Source: Streptomyces nymphaeiformis
GTDB lineage: Bacteria > Actinomycetota > Actinomycetes > Streptomycetales > Streptomycetaceae
Assembly (NCBI RefSeq): GCF_014203895.1
Contig: NZ_JACHJY010000002.1
Coordinates: 372,001 to 436,000, forward strand
Length of the DNA stretch: 64,000 nt
Direction: 5' to 3'
Part shown: positions 16,830 through 28,555 of the stretch, piece by piece
Numbering within the stretch: position 1 is the first letter of the stretch
How the letters are laid out: every line of letters begins with the position of its first letter
Translations under genes and position numbers: made by a program
Notes under the pieces: generated by a model
What the model was told of the DNA's origin: nothing
Seen by the model: only the letters and a program-made list of their open reading frames with translations
The model's database searches: none

Positions 16830-16935
16830 CGACACCTCCCACACGGACGGCACAGCCGAATGGCCCCTGGCCGAGTCCGTAATCTCCGGTATTGCGTGGA
16901 GATTGCCAGAGGATGACAGGCACTGGGAAGGGGGA

Positions 16936-16950
16936 GTTCCGTCTCGGAAC
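16936..16950. promoter_or_regulatory. Palindrome in the iclR/hsaA divergent promoter
   Basis: GTTCCGTCTCGGAAC, perfect 6-3-6 palindrome, 62 bp before the hsaA-like start and about 107 bp before the iclR start. Its half-sites resemble the longer cluster palindrome but with closer spacing. It lies in the 182-bp gene-free interval 16830-17011. Confidence 0.5.
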
Positions 16951-17011
16951 AGTAACGCGTAGGTTCCCTGTCGTCACGGCACGACGAGACCGGATTCCGA
17001 GAGGGGCACCC

Positions 17012-18181
17012 ATGCGCGACGAGGACGTCCTCGCGGCGGTCCGCGCCCTCGCCCCCGCCCTGCGCGAGCGCGCCGCCGAGGCGGAGGCGCTGCGCCGGGT
17101 GCCCGACGCCTCCCTCCGGGAACTGGAGGCCGCGGGCTTCTTCCGGCTGCTCCTCCCCGGGGCGTACGGCGGACTCGCCGCCGACCCCGCCGTCTTCTAC
17201 GCCGCCGTGCACGAGATCGCCAAGGCGTGCGGATCGACCGGCTGGGCGGCATCCGTCCTCGGCGTCCACCCCTGGTACGTGGCCCAGTTCGACCCACGGG
17301 CGCAGGAGGAGGTCTGGGGCGCCGACGGCTCCACCCGGATCTGCTCCTCCCACGCCCCCACGGGCGAGGTCACCGCCGTCGACGGCGGCTTCCGGCTCTC
17401 CGGACGGTGGCACTTCTCCGCCGGCTGCGACCACGCCCACTGGGCCCTGCTCGGCGGGCTCGTCACCGACGGCGAGGGCAGGCCGGTGGACATGCGCACC
17501 TTCCTGGTCCCCCGGTCCGACTACCGCGTCGACGACGTGTGGGACACGGTCGGCCTGCGCGGCAGCGGCAGCAACGACCTCGTCGTCGAGGACGCCTTCG
17601 TGCCCGCCCACCGGACGCTCGGCTACGGCCCGGTGACCACGCTGCGCTGCCCCGGACAGGAGATCCATCCCGAACCGCTGTACCGGCTGCCGTACGCGGC
17701 CGTCTTCACCACCGCCATCTCCACCGCGATGGTCGGCATCGCCGAAGGCGCCCACGAGGACCAGCTCGGCGCGGCCCGCGCACGCCTGCGGAACGACCAG
17801 GGCAGGAGGACCGCCGAGGACCCCTTCGCGCAGGTCCGCATCGCCCGCGCCGCCGGCGAGATCGACGCCGCCCGGCTGCAACTCGCCCGCAACATGGCGG
17901 AGCTGTACGCGGTCGCGCGCGCCGGCGCGGAGATCCCGAGGGAGCTGCGCGCCCGCGCCCGCCGCGACCAGGCGCTCGCCACCGAACGCGCCCTCACGGC
18001 CGTGGACCTCCTCATGGAGAACGCCGGCCGGGGGCCGCTGCACGTGGGCGACGACGTCCTGCAGCGGGCCTGGCGCGACCTCCACACCGGCCGCGGCCAG
18101 GCCGCCAACGACATCGAGCGGGCCCTTGTCCTGTACGCCCAGGACGCCCTCGGCATGGACGTCCACGACCCGATGGTCTGA
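17012..18181 (+). CDS. HsaA-like flavin-dependent monooxygenase, paralogue 1
   Basis: 389 aa, acyl-CoA-dehydrogenase fold of the group D two-component monooxygenases. FFRLLLPGAYGGL near residues 37-49, the aromatic-rich WHFSAGCDHAHWALLGG near 132-148 and the HTGRGQAANDIERAL block near the C-terminus match HsaA, which hydroxylates 3-HSA to the catechol 3,4-DHSA using FMNH2 from HsaB. It has its own divergent promoter region with iclR. The next gene is a close paralogue. Either both are HsaA, or this one handles another phenolic intermediate. ATG 17012 follows GAGAGGGG. Confidence 0.85.
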   Translation: MRDEDVLAAVRALAPALRERAAEAEALRRVPDASLRELEAAGFFRLLLPGAYGGLAADPAVFYAAVHEIAKACGSTGWAASVLGVHPWYVAQFDPRAQEEVWGADGSTRICSSHAPTGEVTAVDGGFRLSGRWHFSAGCDHAHWALLGGLVTDGEGRPVDMRTFLVPRSDYRVDDVWDTVGLRGSGSNDLVVEDAFVPAHRTLGYGPVTTLRCPGQEIHPEPLYRLPYAAVFTTAISTAMVGIAEGAHEDQLGAARARLRNDQGRRTAEDPFAQVRIARAAGEIDAARLQLARNMAELYAVARAGAEIPRELRARARRDQALATERALTAVDLLMENAGRGPLHVGDDVLQRAWRDLHTGRGQAANDIERALVLYAQDALGMDVHDPMV

Positions 18182-18205
18182 CCCGAAGGCCTTCCCCCGG
18201 GCGGG

Positions 18206-18222
18206 TTCCCGCTCAGTGGGAG
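18206..18222. promoter_or_regulatory. Diverged copy of the cluster palindrome upstream of hsaA2
   Basis: TTCCCGCTCAGTGGGAG differs from the 17-mer of the hsaE and fadD3 promoters at three right-half positions and sits 76 bp before the start, the same spacing as at hsaE. Downstream, CCGTACGG occurs twice at 18239-18258 in the same 117-bp gap. Confidence 0.55.
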
Positions 18223-18298
18223 CAGCGCATTTCGCTGCCGTACGGCACGCCGTACGGTCCTGGCATTCCCCCACCACGACCCGAAAGGGGATGCCCCC

Positions 18299-19465
18299 AT
18301 GGCCGATGACGTCCTGGCAGCGATCCGCGACCTCGCCCCCGCCCTGCGCGACCGCGCGGCCGAGGCCGAGACGCTGCGAAGGGTGCCCGACACCTCCGTC
18401 AAGGAACTGGAGGACACCGGCTTCTTCCAGCTGCTCCAGCCCAAGGCCTTCGGCGGCCGCGCGGCCGACCCGGTGGTCTTCTACTCGGCGGTCAAGGAGA
18501 TCGCCAAGGCGTGCGGCTCGACCGGCTGGGTCGCCTCCGTGGTCGGCGTCCACCCGTGGCACGTCGCCCTGTTCGACCCCCGCGCCCAGCAGGAGGTGTG
18601 GGGGCAGGACCCCAAGACCCGCATCGCCTCCTCGTACGCCCCCACCGGCAAGGCCACCGCCGCCGACGGCGGCTTCCGGCTCTCCGGCCGCTGGCACTTC
18701 TCCTCCGGCTGCGACCACGCCCGCTGGGCGCTCCTCGGCTGCCTCGTCACCGACGGCGAGGGCAACCCGGTCGACATGCGCACCTTCCTGATCCCCCGCT
18801 CCGACTACCGCGTCGACGACGTCTGGGACACCGTCGGCCTGCGCGGCACCGGCAGCAACGACGTGGTCGTCGAGGACGTCTTCGTCCCCGAGCACCGCGC
18901 CCTGAGCTTCGGCCCGGTCACCGCCCTGAAGGTGCCCGGCCACGAGGTCAACCCCGAGCCGCTGTACCGGCTGCCCTACGCCGGGGTGTTCACCACCACC
19001 ATCTCCACCCCGATCGTCGGCATCGCGGAGGGCGCCTTCGAGTCGTACGCCGAGGCCACCCGGCAGCGGTTCCGCGTCTCGTACGGGCAGAAGGTCGCCG
19101 AGGACCCCTTCGCGCAGGTCCGCATCGCCCGCGCCGCCGGCGACATCGACGCGAGCTGGCTGCAGCTGACCCGCAACATCGGCGAGATGTACGCCCTCGC
19201 CGAGCGCGGCGAGGAGATCCCGATGGAGCTGCGCACGCGCACCCGGCGCGACCAGGTGCTCGCCACCGAGCGCTCCGTCGCGGCGGTCGACCTGCTCATG
19301 GAGAACTCCGGCGGCAGCGCCATGCGCACCGGCCCCGGCCTCGTCCAGCGCGCCTGGCGCGACGCCCACACCGGCCGCGGCCACGCCGCCAACGACCCCG
19401 AGCGGGCCCTCGTCATGTACGGGCAGAGCGCGCTCGGCATCGACATCCAAGACACCATGGCCTGA
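18299..19465 (+). CDS. hsaA: 3-HSA 4-hydroxylase oxygenase HsaA, paralogue 2
   Basis: 388 aa, visibly very similar to the preceding gene over its whole length: FFQLLQPKAFGGR near residues 41-53, WHFSSGCDHARWALLGC near 136-152, HTGRGHAANDPERAL near the C-terminus. It is directly followed by hsaD, hsaC and hsaB, so it is the more probable true HsaA. It would use reduced flavin from HsaB and O2 to make the A-ring catechol. ATG 18299 follows GAAAGGGG. Confidence 0.9.
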   Translation: MADDVLAAIRDLAPALRDRAAEAETLRRVPDTSVKELEDTGFFQLLQPKAFGGRAADPVVFYSAVKEIAKACGSTGWVASVVGVHPWHVALFDPRAQQEVWGQDPKTRIASSYAPTGKATAADGGFRLSGRWHFSSGCDHARWALLGCLVTDGEGNPVDMRTFLIPRSDYRVDDVWDTVGLRGTGSNDVVVEDVFVPEHRALSFGPVTALKVPGHEVNPEPLYRLPYAGVFTTTISTPIVGIAEGAFESYAEATRQRFRVSYGQKVAEDPFAQVRIARAAGDIDASWLQLTRNIGEMYALAERGEEIPMELRTRTRRDQVLATERSVAAVDLLMENSGGSAMRTGPGLVQRAWRDAHTGRGHAANDPERALVMYGQSALGIDIQDTMA

Positions 19466-19477
19466 GAGGCGCCGACG

Positions 19478-20350
19478 ATGGCAGAGCTCACGTACGAGTC
19501 GACCTCCCGCACCGCCAAGGCGGCCGGGCTCACCCTCCACTACCACGAGGCCGCCCCCGCCGGCCGGGCCGTCGAGGCCCCCGTCGTCATCATGCTCCAC
19601 GGCGGCGGCCCCGGCGCCTCCGCCTGGAGCAACTTCGGCCGCAACCTCCCGGTCTTCGCCGAGCACTTCCGCACGCTGCTCGTCGACCAGCCCTGCTTCG
19701 GCCGCTCGGACAAGCCGGAGCTCGACAAGGACTACTTCAGCTTCAGCGCCGCCGCCGTCGCCGCCCTCATGGACGAACTGGGCATCCGGCAGGCGCACTT
19801 CATCGGCAACTCCCTCGGCGGCGGCACCTCCGTCCGCATGGCGCTCGACCACCCGGACAAGGTGGGCAAGCTCCTCCTGATGGGCCCCGGCGGAGTCTCC
19901 GTCAACCTCTTCGCGCCCGACCCGACCGAAGGCATCAAGCGGCTCTTCGAGTTCAACGCCTCGCCCGAGCCCACCCGGGAGCAGATGCGCGCGTTCCTCG
20001 GCGTCATGGCGTACGACCAGTCGATCGTCACCGACGAACTCGTCGAGGAACGCTGGGCCTCGGCCACCGACCCCGACACCCGCCTCGGCGGCGCCCGGAT
20101 GGGGGCCTCGTTCGCCGACCCCGCCTGGGCCGAGGACACGATGCTCTGGCGCGAGGCCCACCGGATCACCCACCCGGTGCTCCTCACCTGGGGCCGCGAG
20201 GACCGCGTCAACCCCCTCGACGGCGCCCTCGTCGCCCTCAAGACCATCCCCGACGCGCGTCTGCACGTCTTCCCGCACTGCGGCCACTGGGCCCAGACCG
20301 AGCGGGCCGACGAGTTCAACCGCCTCGCCGTCGACTTCTTCTCCCACTGA
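19478..20350 (+). CDS. hsaD: meta-cleavage product hydrolase HsaD
   Basis: 290 aa alpha/beta hydrolase of the C-C bond type. Oxyanion strand LHGGGPGASAWSNF (about residues 39-52), nucleophile Ser112 in GNSLGGG, acid in WGREDRV near 242 and His270 in CGHWAQ. It cleaves 4,9-DSHA to HIP and a C6 hydroxydienoate that goes to HsaE. The phenotype-defining glycine-rich HGGGPGAS motif separates it from ester hydrolases. 12 bp downstream of hsaA. Confidence 0.93.
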   Translation: MAELTYESTSRTAKAAGLTLHYHEAAPAGRAVEAPVVIMLHGGGPGASAWSNFGRNLPVFAEHFRTLLVDQPCFGRSDKPELDKDYFSFSAAAVAALMDELGIRQAHFIGNSLGGGTSVRMALDHPDKVGKLLLMGPGGVSVNLFAPDPTEGIKRLFEFNASPEPTREQMRAFLGVMAYDQSIVTDELVEERWASATDPDTRLGGARMGASFADPAWAEDTMLWREAHRITHPVLLTWGREDRVNPLDGALVALKTIPDARLHVFPHCGHWAQTERADEFNRLAVDFFSH

Positions 20351-20375
20351 GACCTCCACAGAAGGGGTGCACACC

Positions 20376-21269
20376 ATGGACATCCGCGCTCTCGGCTACC
20401 TCCGCCTGGAGACCACCACCCTGGACGAATGGCGCCGCTACGCGCTCGACGTCCTCGGCATGGTGGAGGCATCCGGCACCACCGAGGACACCCTCTGCCT
20501 CCGCCTGGACGACCGCGCCCACCGCATCGTCATCCAGGCCGGCGAGAGCGACCGGCTCCTCGCCGCCGGCTGGGAGGTGGCGAACGCCGCCGCACTCGCC
20601 CGCGTCGCCGAGGAACTGGAGGCCGCCGGCGTCGCCGTCAAGGCCGCCGACCCCGCCGAACTCACCGAGCGCCGCGTCCAGGGCCTCATCCACGTGACCG
20701 ACCCGGGCGGCAACCCGCTGGAGATCTACTGGGGCCAGGCGCAGGACCACACCGCGCTCGGCACCCCGTACGGCAACCGCTTCGTCACCGGGGACCTCGG
20801 CCTCGGCCACGTCGTGCTCCCCGTGCCGGACGTCGAGGCCGCCCTCGACTTCTACGAGAACCTGCTCGGCTTCCAGCTGCGCGACTCCATGAAGCTGCCG
20901 CCGCAGGCCGTCCCGACCGCCACCGAGCAGCGGGACTTCCACTGGATGCACTTCCTCAGCCCCAACCGCCGCCACCACAGCCTCGGCCTCTACCCCGGCG
21001 CGCTGCCCCCCGGCATCGTGCACTTCATGGTGGAGCTGGAGACCCTCGACGACGTGGGCCGCGGCCTCGACCGCATGCACGCCGCCGGCATCCCCATCGC
21101 CTCCAGCCTCGGCCGCCACACCAACGACCGCATGGTGTCCTTCTACGCCCAGGCCCCCGGCGGCTTCCAGGTCGAGTACGGCTGGGACGGCCTCGTCGTC
21201 GACCCCGCCACCTGGGTCGCGAAGGAGATCACCGCCGACAGCTTCTGGGGCCACCAGTGGAACGGCTGA
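20376..21269 (+). CDS. hsaC: Extradiol dioxygenase HsaC (3,4-DHSA 4,5-dioxygenase)
   Basis: 297 aa type I extradiol dioxygenase with two VOC-type halves. Iron ligands are read as His145 (GLGHVVLP), His216 (GIVHFMVEL) and Glu267 (FQVEYGWDG), almost the same numbers as in mycobacterial HsaC. It opens the catecholic A ring. A GTG at 20367 is in frame, but GAAGGGG fits ATG 20376. Its 3' end overlaps hsaB by 13 bp. Confidence 0.93.
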   Translation: MDIRALGYLRLETTTLDEWRRYALDVLGMVEASGTTEDTLCLRLDDRAHRIVIQAGESDRLLAAGWEVANAAALARVAEELEAAGVAVKAADPAELTERRVQGLIHVTDPGGNPLEIYWGQAQDHTALGTPYGNRFVTGDLGLGHVVLPVPDVEAALDFYENLLGFQLRDSMKLPPQAVPTATEQRDFHWMHFLSPNRRHHSLGLYPGALPPGIVHFMVELETLDDVGRGLDRMHAAGIPIASSLGRHTNDRMVSFYAQAPGGFQVEYGWDGLVVDPATWVAKEITADSFWGHQWNG

Positions 21270-21744
21270 TCCCGCCCTCCGAGTTCCGCGACGTGCTCGG
21301 CCGGTTCGCCAGCGGCATCACGGTCGTCGCCACCCTCGACGCCGACGCCGTGGAGCCCGTCGGCTTCGCCTGCCAGTCCTTCGCCTCGCTCTCCCTCGAC
21401 CCCCCGCTGGTCATGCTGGCCGTGGGCAAGAACTCCACCAGTTGGCCGAGGATCGAGCGCGCGGGCCGCTTCTGCGTCAACATCCTCGCCGAGGACCAGC
21501 GGGACACCTGCGCCGCGCTCGGCCGCAGCGGCCCCGACAAGTTCGCCGGGGTGCCCTGGAGCACCGGCGAACACGGCACCGTGCGCATCGACGGAGCCCT
21601 GGCCCACGTGGAGTGCGAGCTGGACGCCGTCTACGAGGCCGGCGACCACCACCTGGTCACCGCGCAGGTGGTGGCGCTCGACGCCGGCGAGGACGGCCGG
21701 CCGCTGCTCTTCTTCCGCAGCCGCTACGCCGTGGGCGCGTTCTG

Positions 21745-21745
<1 letters not shown>
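21257..21745 (+). CDS. hsaB: Flavin reductase HsaB
   Basis: 162 aa flavin reductase of the HpaC/ActVB type: FRDVLGRFASGITVVAT near the N-terminus, ACQSFASLSLDPPLVMLAVG near residues 34-53 and DHHLVTAQVVALD near 131-143. It supplies FMNH2 to HsaA. The only suitable start is GTG 21257, inside hsaC, which gives a shorter N-terminus than mycobacterial HsaB. The ribosome site is weak, so coupling to hsaC translation is likely. The stop shares one base with the next ATG. Confidence 0.88.
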
Positions 21746-25170
<3,425 letters not shown>

Positions 25171-25171
<1 letters not shown>

Positions 25172-25935
25172 TGCCCGTCGACCTCACCGGAAAGGTCGCG
25201 CTGATCACCGGCGCGGCCCGCGGCATGGGCGAGGCCGAGGCCCGCCTCTTCGCCGCCCTCGGCGCGAAGGTCGTCCTCACCGACGTCCTGGAACCGGAAG
25301 GAGAGGCGACGGTCGCCTCCCTCGGCCCCGCCGCCCGCTTCGTACGCCACGACGTGACCGACGACCGGTCCTGGGCGACCGCCGTGGCCGCCGCCGTGGA
25401 CGCCTTCGGCCGGCTCGACGTCCTCGTCAACAACGCCGCCGTCTACTCCACCTCGCCCATCACCGAGGAGGACCCGGCCCGCCTGGAGGCCATCCTCCGC
25501 GTCAACCTGATCGGCCCGTTCCTCGGCGTCCGCGCCGTCGCCGGCGCGATGCGGGAGAGCGGCGGCGGCTCCATCGTCAACATCTCCTCGCAGGCCGGCC
25601 TCCAGGGCATCTGGGGGCACGGCGCGTACGGAGCGGCGAAATGGGGGCTCCGCGGCCTCACCCGGACCGCCGCCCTCGAACTCGGACCGGACGGCATCCG
25701 GGTCAACTCCGTCCACCCGGGAGCCATCGCCACCGCCATGACCGCCCACCTCGGCACCAAGGAGCATCCGGGCGCCCCGCTCGGACGGGTCGGGGAGCCC
25801 GAGGAGGTCGCTCACCTCGTCGCCTTCCTCGCCTCCGACGACTCCTCCTACCTGTCCGGCGCCGAACTCGCCGTGGACGGCGGCGCGTCGGCGGGCCGCA
25901 TGCCGTTCCTGACCCCGAACGGAGCCGACACGTGA
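25171..25935 (+). CDS. SDR oxidoreductase, hydroxysteroid-dehydrogenase-like
   Basis: 254 aa, related to the gene before it (shared [40 protein letters not shown]), suggesting a tandem duplication that has diverged. TGAARGMGEAEARLF near residues 13-27 binds the cofactor. One base overlaps the upstream stop. It is probably another steroid alcohol dehydrogenase (3-beta, 17-beta or 20-alpha position); the position and stereochemistry cannot be read from sequence. Confidence 0.8.
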
Positions 25936-26846
25936 ACCGACCCGACCCCGACGTCCAGGCGGTCATCGACCTGGCCACCGCCGGCTTCCCCCCGCTGGCG
26001 ACGGAGATGACCGACATCACCGAGGTGCGCGCCTTCTTCGCCGCCCGCCCCGGGCCGGCCGTCCCACCACCGCCCGTCGCCCGCGTCACGGACGAGGACG
26101 CCGACGGCGTGCCCGTCCGCGTCTACGACCCGGGCGTCCACGAGACCGCCCCCGTGATCGTGTTCTGTCACGGGGGCGGCTTCGTCCTCTGCGACCTCGA
26201 CAGCCACGACGGCTTCTGCCGCTCCCTCGCCCTGGCCACGGAGGCGGTCGTCGTCTCCGTCGACTACCGCCGCGCCCCCGAGCACCCCTTCCCCGCCGCC
26301 CCCGAGGACGCCTACACGGCCCTGCTGTGGGCGGCGGCGACGTACCCGGGCCGGCGGATCGCCGTCGCCGGGGACAGCGCGGGCGCCAACCTCGCCACCG
26401 TCCTCACCCTGCTCTCCCGCGACCGCGGCGGCCCCGAGGTCACCTGCCAGGCGCTCTACTACCCGATGCTCGACCCCACCCGCTCCCGCCCCTCCCACCG
26501 GGAGAACGCCCAGGGCTACTTCCTCACCGCCGACCACCTGCGCTGGTACTGGGACGGCTATCTGCAGGCCCCGGCGCACCGCACCAGCCCCTACGCGGCC
26601 CCGCTGGCGGGCGCCGACCTGTCCGGGCTTCCGCCGGCCCAGGTCGTCACCGCCGGCTTCGACCCGCTGCGGGACGACGGCCTGGCGTACGCGGAGGCCC
26701 TCACCGCCGCGGGCGTCCCGGTGACCTCCCACCACCACGCCGGGATGTTCCACGGCTTCCTCTCCATGGCGGGCGCCCTGCCCGCGGCGAACGAGGCCCG
26801 AGAGACCGCCTTCGCCGCCCTGCGCGAGGCCCTCGCCCGGGACTGA
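25932..26846 (+). CDS. HSL-family alpha/beta-hydrolase (probable steroid ester hydrolase)
   Basis: 304 aa from GTG 25932, which shares GTGA with the upstream stop. Oxyanion motif CHGGGFVLCDLDSHDG (about residues 79-94), nucleophile Ser in AGDSAGANLA near 150, an Asp in AGFDPLRDDGL and His in MFHGFLSM. This is the hormone-sensitive-lipase branch. Beside a progesterone-type Baeyer-Villiger monooxygenase, the obvious job is to hydrolyse the 17-acetate ester it makes; that is inference. Last gene of the run from hsaA2, followed by a strong terminator. Confidence 0.75.
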   Translation: MNRPDPDVQAVIDLATAGFPPLATEMTDITEVRAFFAARPGPAVPPPPVARVTDEDADGVPVRVYDPGVHETAPVIVFCHGGGFVLCDLDSHDGFCRSLALATEAVVVSVDYRRAPEHPFPAAPEDAYTALLWAAATYPGRRIAVAGDSAGANLATVLTLLSRDRGGPEVTCQALYYPMLDPTRSRPSHRENAQGYFLTADHLRWYWDGYLQAPAHRTSPYAAPLAGADLSGLPPAQVVTAGFDPLRDDGLAYAEALTAAGVPVTSHHHAGMFHGFLSMAGALPAANEARETAFAALREALARD

Positions 26847-26864
26847 CCGACGCGTACGCGTACG

Positions 26865-26896
26865 ACCGCCCCCCACCCGATCGGGTGGGGGGCGGT
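26865..26896. terminator. Bidirectional terminator between esterase and monooxygenase genes
   Basis: Perfect 14-bp stem ACCGCCCCCCACCC / GGGTGGGGGGCGGT with a GATC loop, between convergent stops. Confidence 0.85.
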
Positions 26897-26919
26897 GCGC
26901 TTTCCGGGTCGCAGGCGTG

Positions 26920-28542
26920 TCAGGGGCCTATCAGCGCGAACCCCTTGTAACCCGAGGCCGCGACGTCCGCGATGATCTCCCCGTACACCCCGAAGCCACC
27001 GATGAACGGCATGAACACCCGCGGCTTCCCGGGGATGTTGGCCCCCAGGTACCAGGAGTTCGCCGCCGGGAACAGCGTGGCAGCCGCCCGGTCGCGGCAC
27101 TGCGCGACCCATTCCTCGACGGCCTCCGGGCTCGCCTCGATCGCCCGGTAGCCGTGCTCGTCCAGATGGCGCAGGCAGTCGGCGAGCCAGTCGCCGTGCT
27201 GTTCGGCGCAGAGCACGACGTTCGCCATGACCGACGGGCTGCCGGCGCCGGTGAGGTTGAACAGGTTCGGGAAGCCGTCGACGCCGAGACCCAGATAGGT
27301 GCGGGGACCCCCGCTCCAGACGTCCTTCAGCGTCCTGCCGCCCCGCCCCCGGACGTCCACCCGGTCGACCGCCCCGGTCATCGCGTCGAAACCGGTCGCG
27401 AACACGATCGCGTCGAGCTCCACCCGGCTGCCGTCGGCCAGCACGATCCCGGTGGCGTCGATCCGCTCGATCGCGTTCTCCCGCAGGCTCACGAGCGTCA
27501 CGTCGTCGCGGTTGAACGTCTCGTAGTAGTGCGAGTCGGTGACGATCCGCTTCGTGCCGATCGGATGGTCCGTGGGCACGAGCAGGTCGGCGACGGCCGG
27601 GTCGTCGATGAGCGCGCGGACCTTCTCCTCCCAGAACGCGCGGGACGCCTCGTTCGCCGCCGGATCGGTGAGCTGGTCGGGAAAGGTCTTGGAGTACAGC
27701 ACGCCGCCCAGCTCCCACCGCTCCTCGAAGGCGGCCCGCCGCTCCTCGGGGGACACGTCGAACGTCGCCGACGGGTGCGCCGCGTGCGGCGAGCCGCCGC
27801 CGCTGAGCCGCGAGAGGCGCCGCCGCTCGGCGTAGCCGGCCTTCTGCCGCCGGCGGGTCTCCTCGTCGAGCGGCGCGTTGCCCGCGGGGATGCTGAAGTT
27901 GGCACTGCGCTGGAAGACCGTGAGGTGCGCCGCCTGCTCGGCGATCAGGGGGACGGCCTGGATGCCGGAGGACCCGGTGCCGATCACCCCGACCCGCAGC
28001 CCGTCGAAGTCCACGCCCTCGTGCGGCCAGGCGCCCGTGTGATAGGTGGCGCCAGCGAACTCCCCGACGCCCGGGATGTCCGGTACGTGCGTACTGGAGA
28101 GGCAGCCGACGGCGAACACGCAGTACCGGGCCGACACCACCTCGCCGCCGTCCGTGCGGACCGTCCAGCGCAGCGTCTCCTCGTCCAGCTCGGCGGAGAG
28201 CACCGAGGTGCCGAAGCTGTAGCTGCGGCGCAGGTCGAAGCGGTCGGCCACATGACGCAGATAGCGGACGATCTCCGGCTGCGTCGCGTACTTCTCGCTC
28301 CAGTCCCACTCCTGCTGGAGCTCCTCGTCGAAGGAGTACGAGTAGTCCACGGACTCCACGTCGCAGCGGGCGCCCGGGTAGCGGTTCCAGTACCAGACGC
28401 CGCCCACGTCGTCCCCGCGCTCGAAGCCGCGCACGCTGTGGCCGAGACCGCGCAGCCTGTGCACCGCGTAGAGGCCGGTGACGCCCGCCCCGACGACGAC
28501 CACGTCGACGACGTCGGGGGACTCGGTGTTGCTGTCGTTCAC
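26920..28542 (-). CDS. Steroid Baeyer-Villiger monooxygenase (progesterone monooxygenase-like)
   Basis: 540 aa, GTG start at 28542 preceded by GAGGAGA. First Rossmann motif VVVGAGVTGLYAV near the N-terminus, the family fingerprint FAGATYHTGAWP near residues 160-171 and the second Rossmann motif VGVIGTGSSGIQAV right after. Stretches such as GGVWYWNRYPGARCDVES, AGNAPLDEETRRRQK and ANSWYLGANIPGKPRVFMPF follow Rhodococcus steroid monooxygenase closely, from memory. That enzyme inserts oxygen beside C20 of progesterone, giving testosterone acetate, with NADPH and FAD. It is 13 bp downstream of fadD3 on the same strand. Confidence 0.85.
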   Translation of the reverse strand: MNDSNTESPDVVDVVVVGAGVTGLYAVHRLRGLGHSVRGFERGDDVGGVWYWNRYPGARCDVESVDYSYSFDEELQQEWDWSEKYATQPEIVRYLRHVADRFDLRRSYSFGTSVLSAELDEETLRWTVRTDGGEVVSARYCVFAVGCLSSTHVPDIPGVGEFAGATYHTGAWPHEGVDFDGLRVGVIGTGSSGIQAVPLIAEQAAHLTVFQRSANFSIPAGNAPLDEETRRRQKAGYAERRRLSRLSGGGSPHAAHPSATFDVSPEERRAAFEERWELGGVLYSKTFPDQLTDPAANEASRAFWEEKVRALIDDPAVADLLVPTDHPIGTKRIVTDSHYYETFNRDDVTLVSLRENAIERIDATGIVLADGSRVELDAIVFATGFDAMTGAVDRVDVRGRGGRTLKDVWSGGPRTYLGLGVDGFPNLFNLTGAGSPSVMANVVLCAEQHGDWLADCLRHLDEHGYRAIEASPEAVEEWVAQCRDRAAATLFPAANSWYLGANIPGKPRVFMPFIGGFGVYGEIIADVAASGYKGFALIGP

Positions 28543-28555
28543 GTTCGTACTCTCC

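Noticed and set aside
16826..20383. 1185-codon open frame on the minus strand
   Set aside because: Antisense to the hsaA paralogues and hsaD; the repeat-like look of its translation only mirrors the paralogy.
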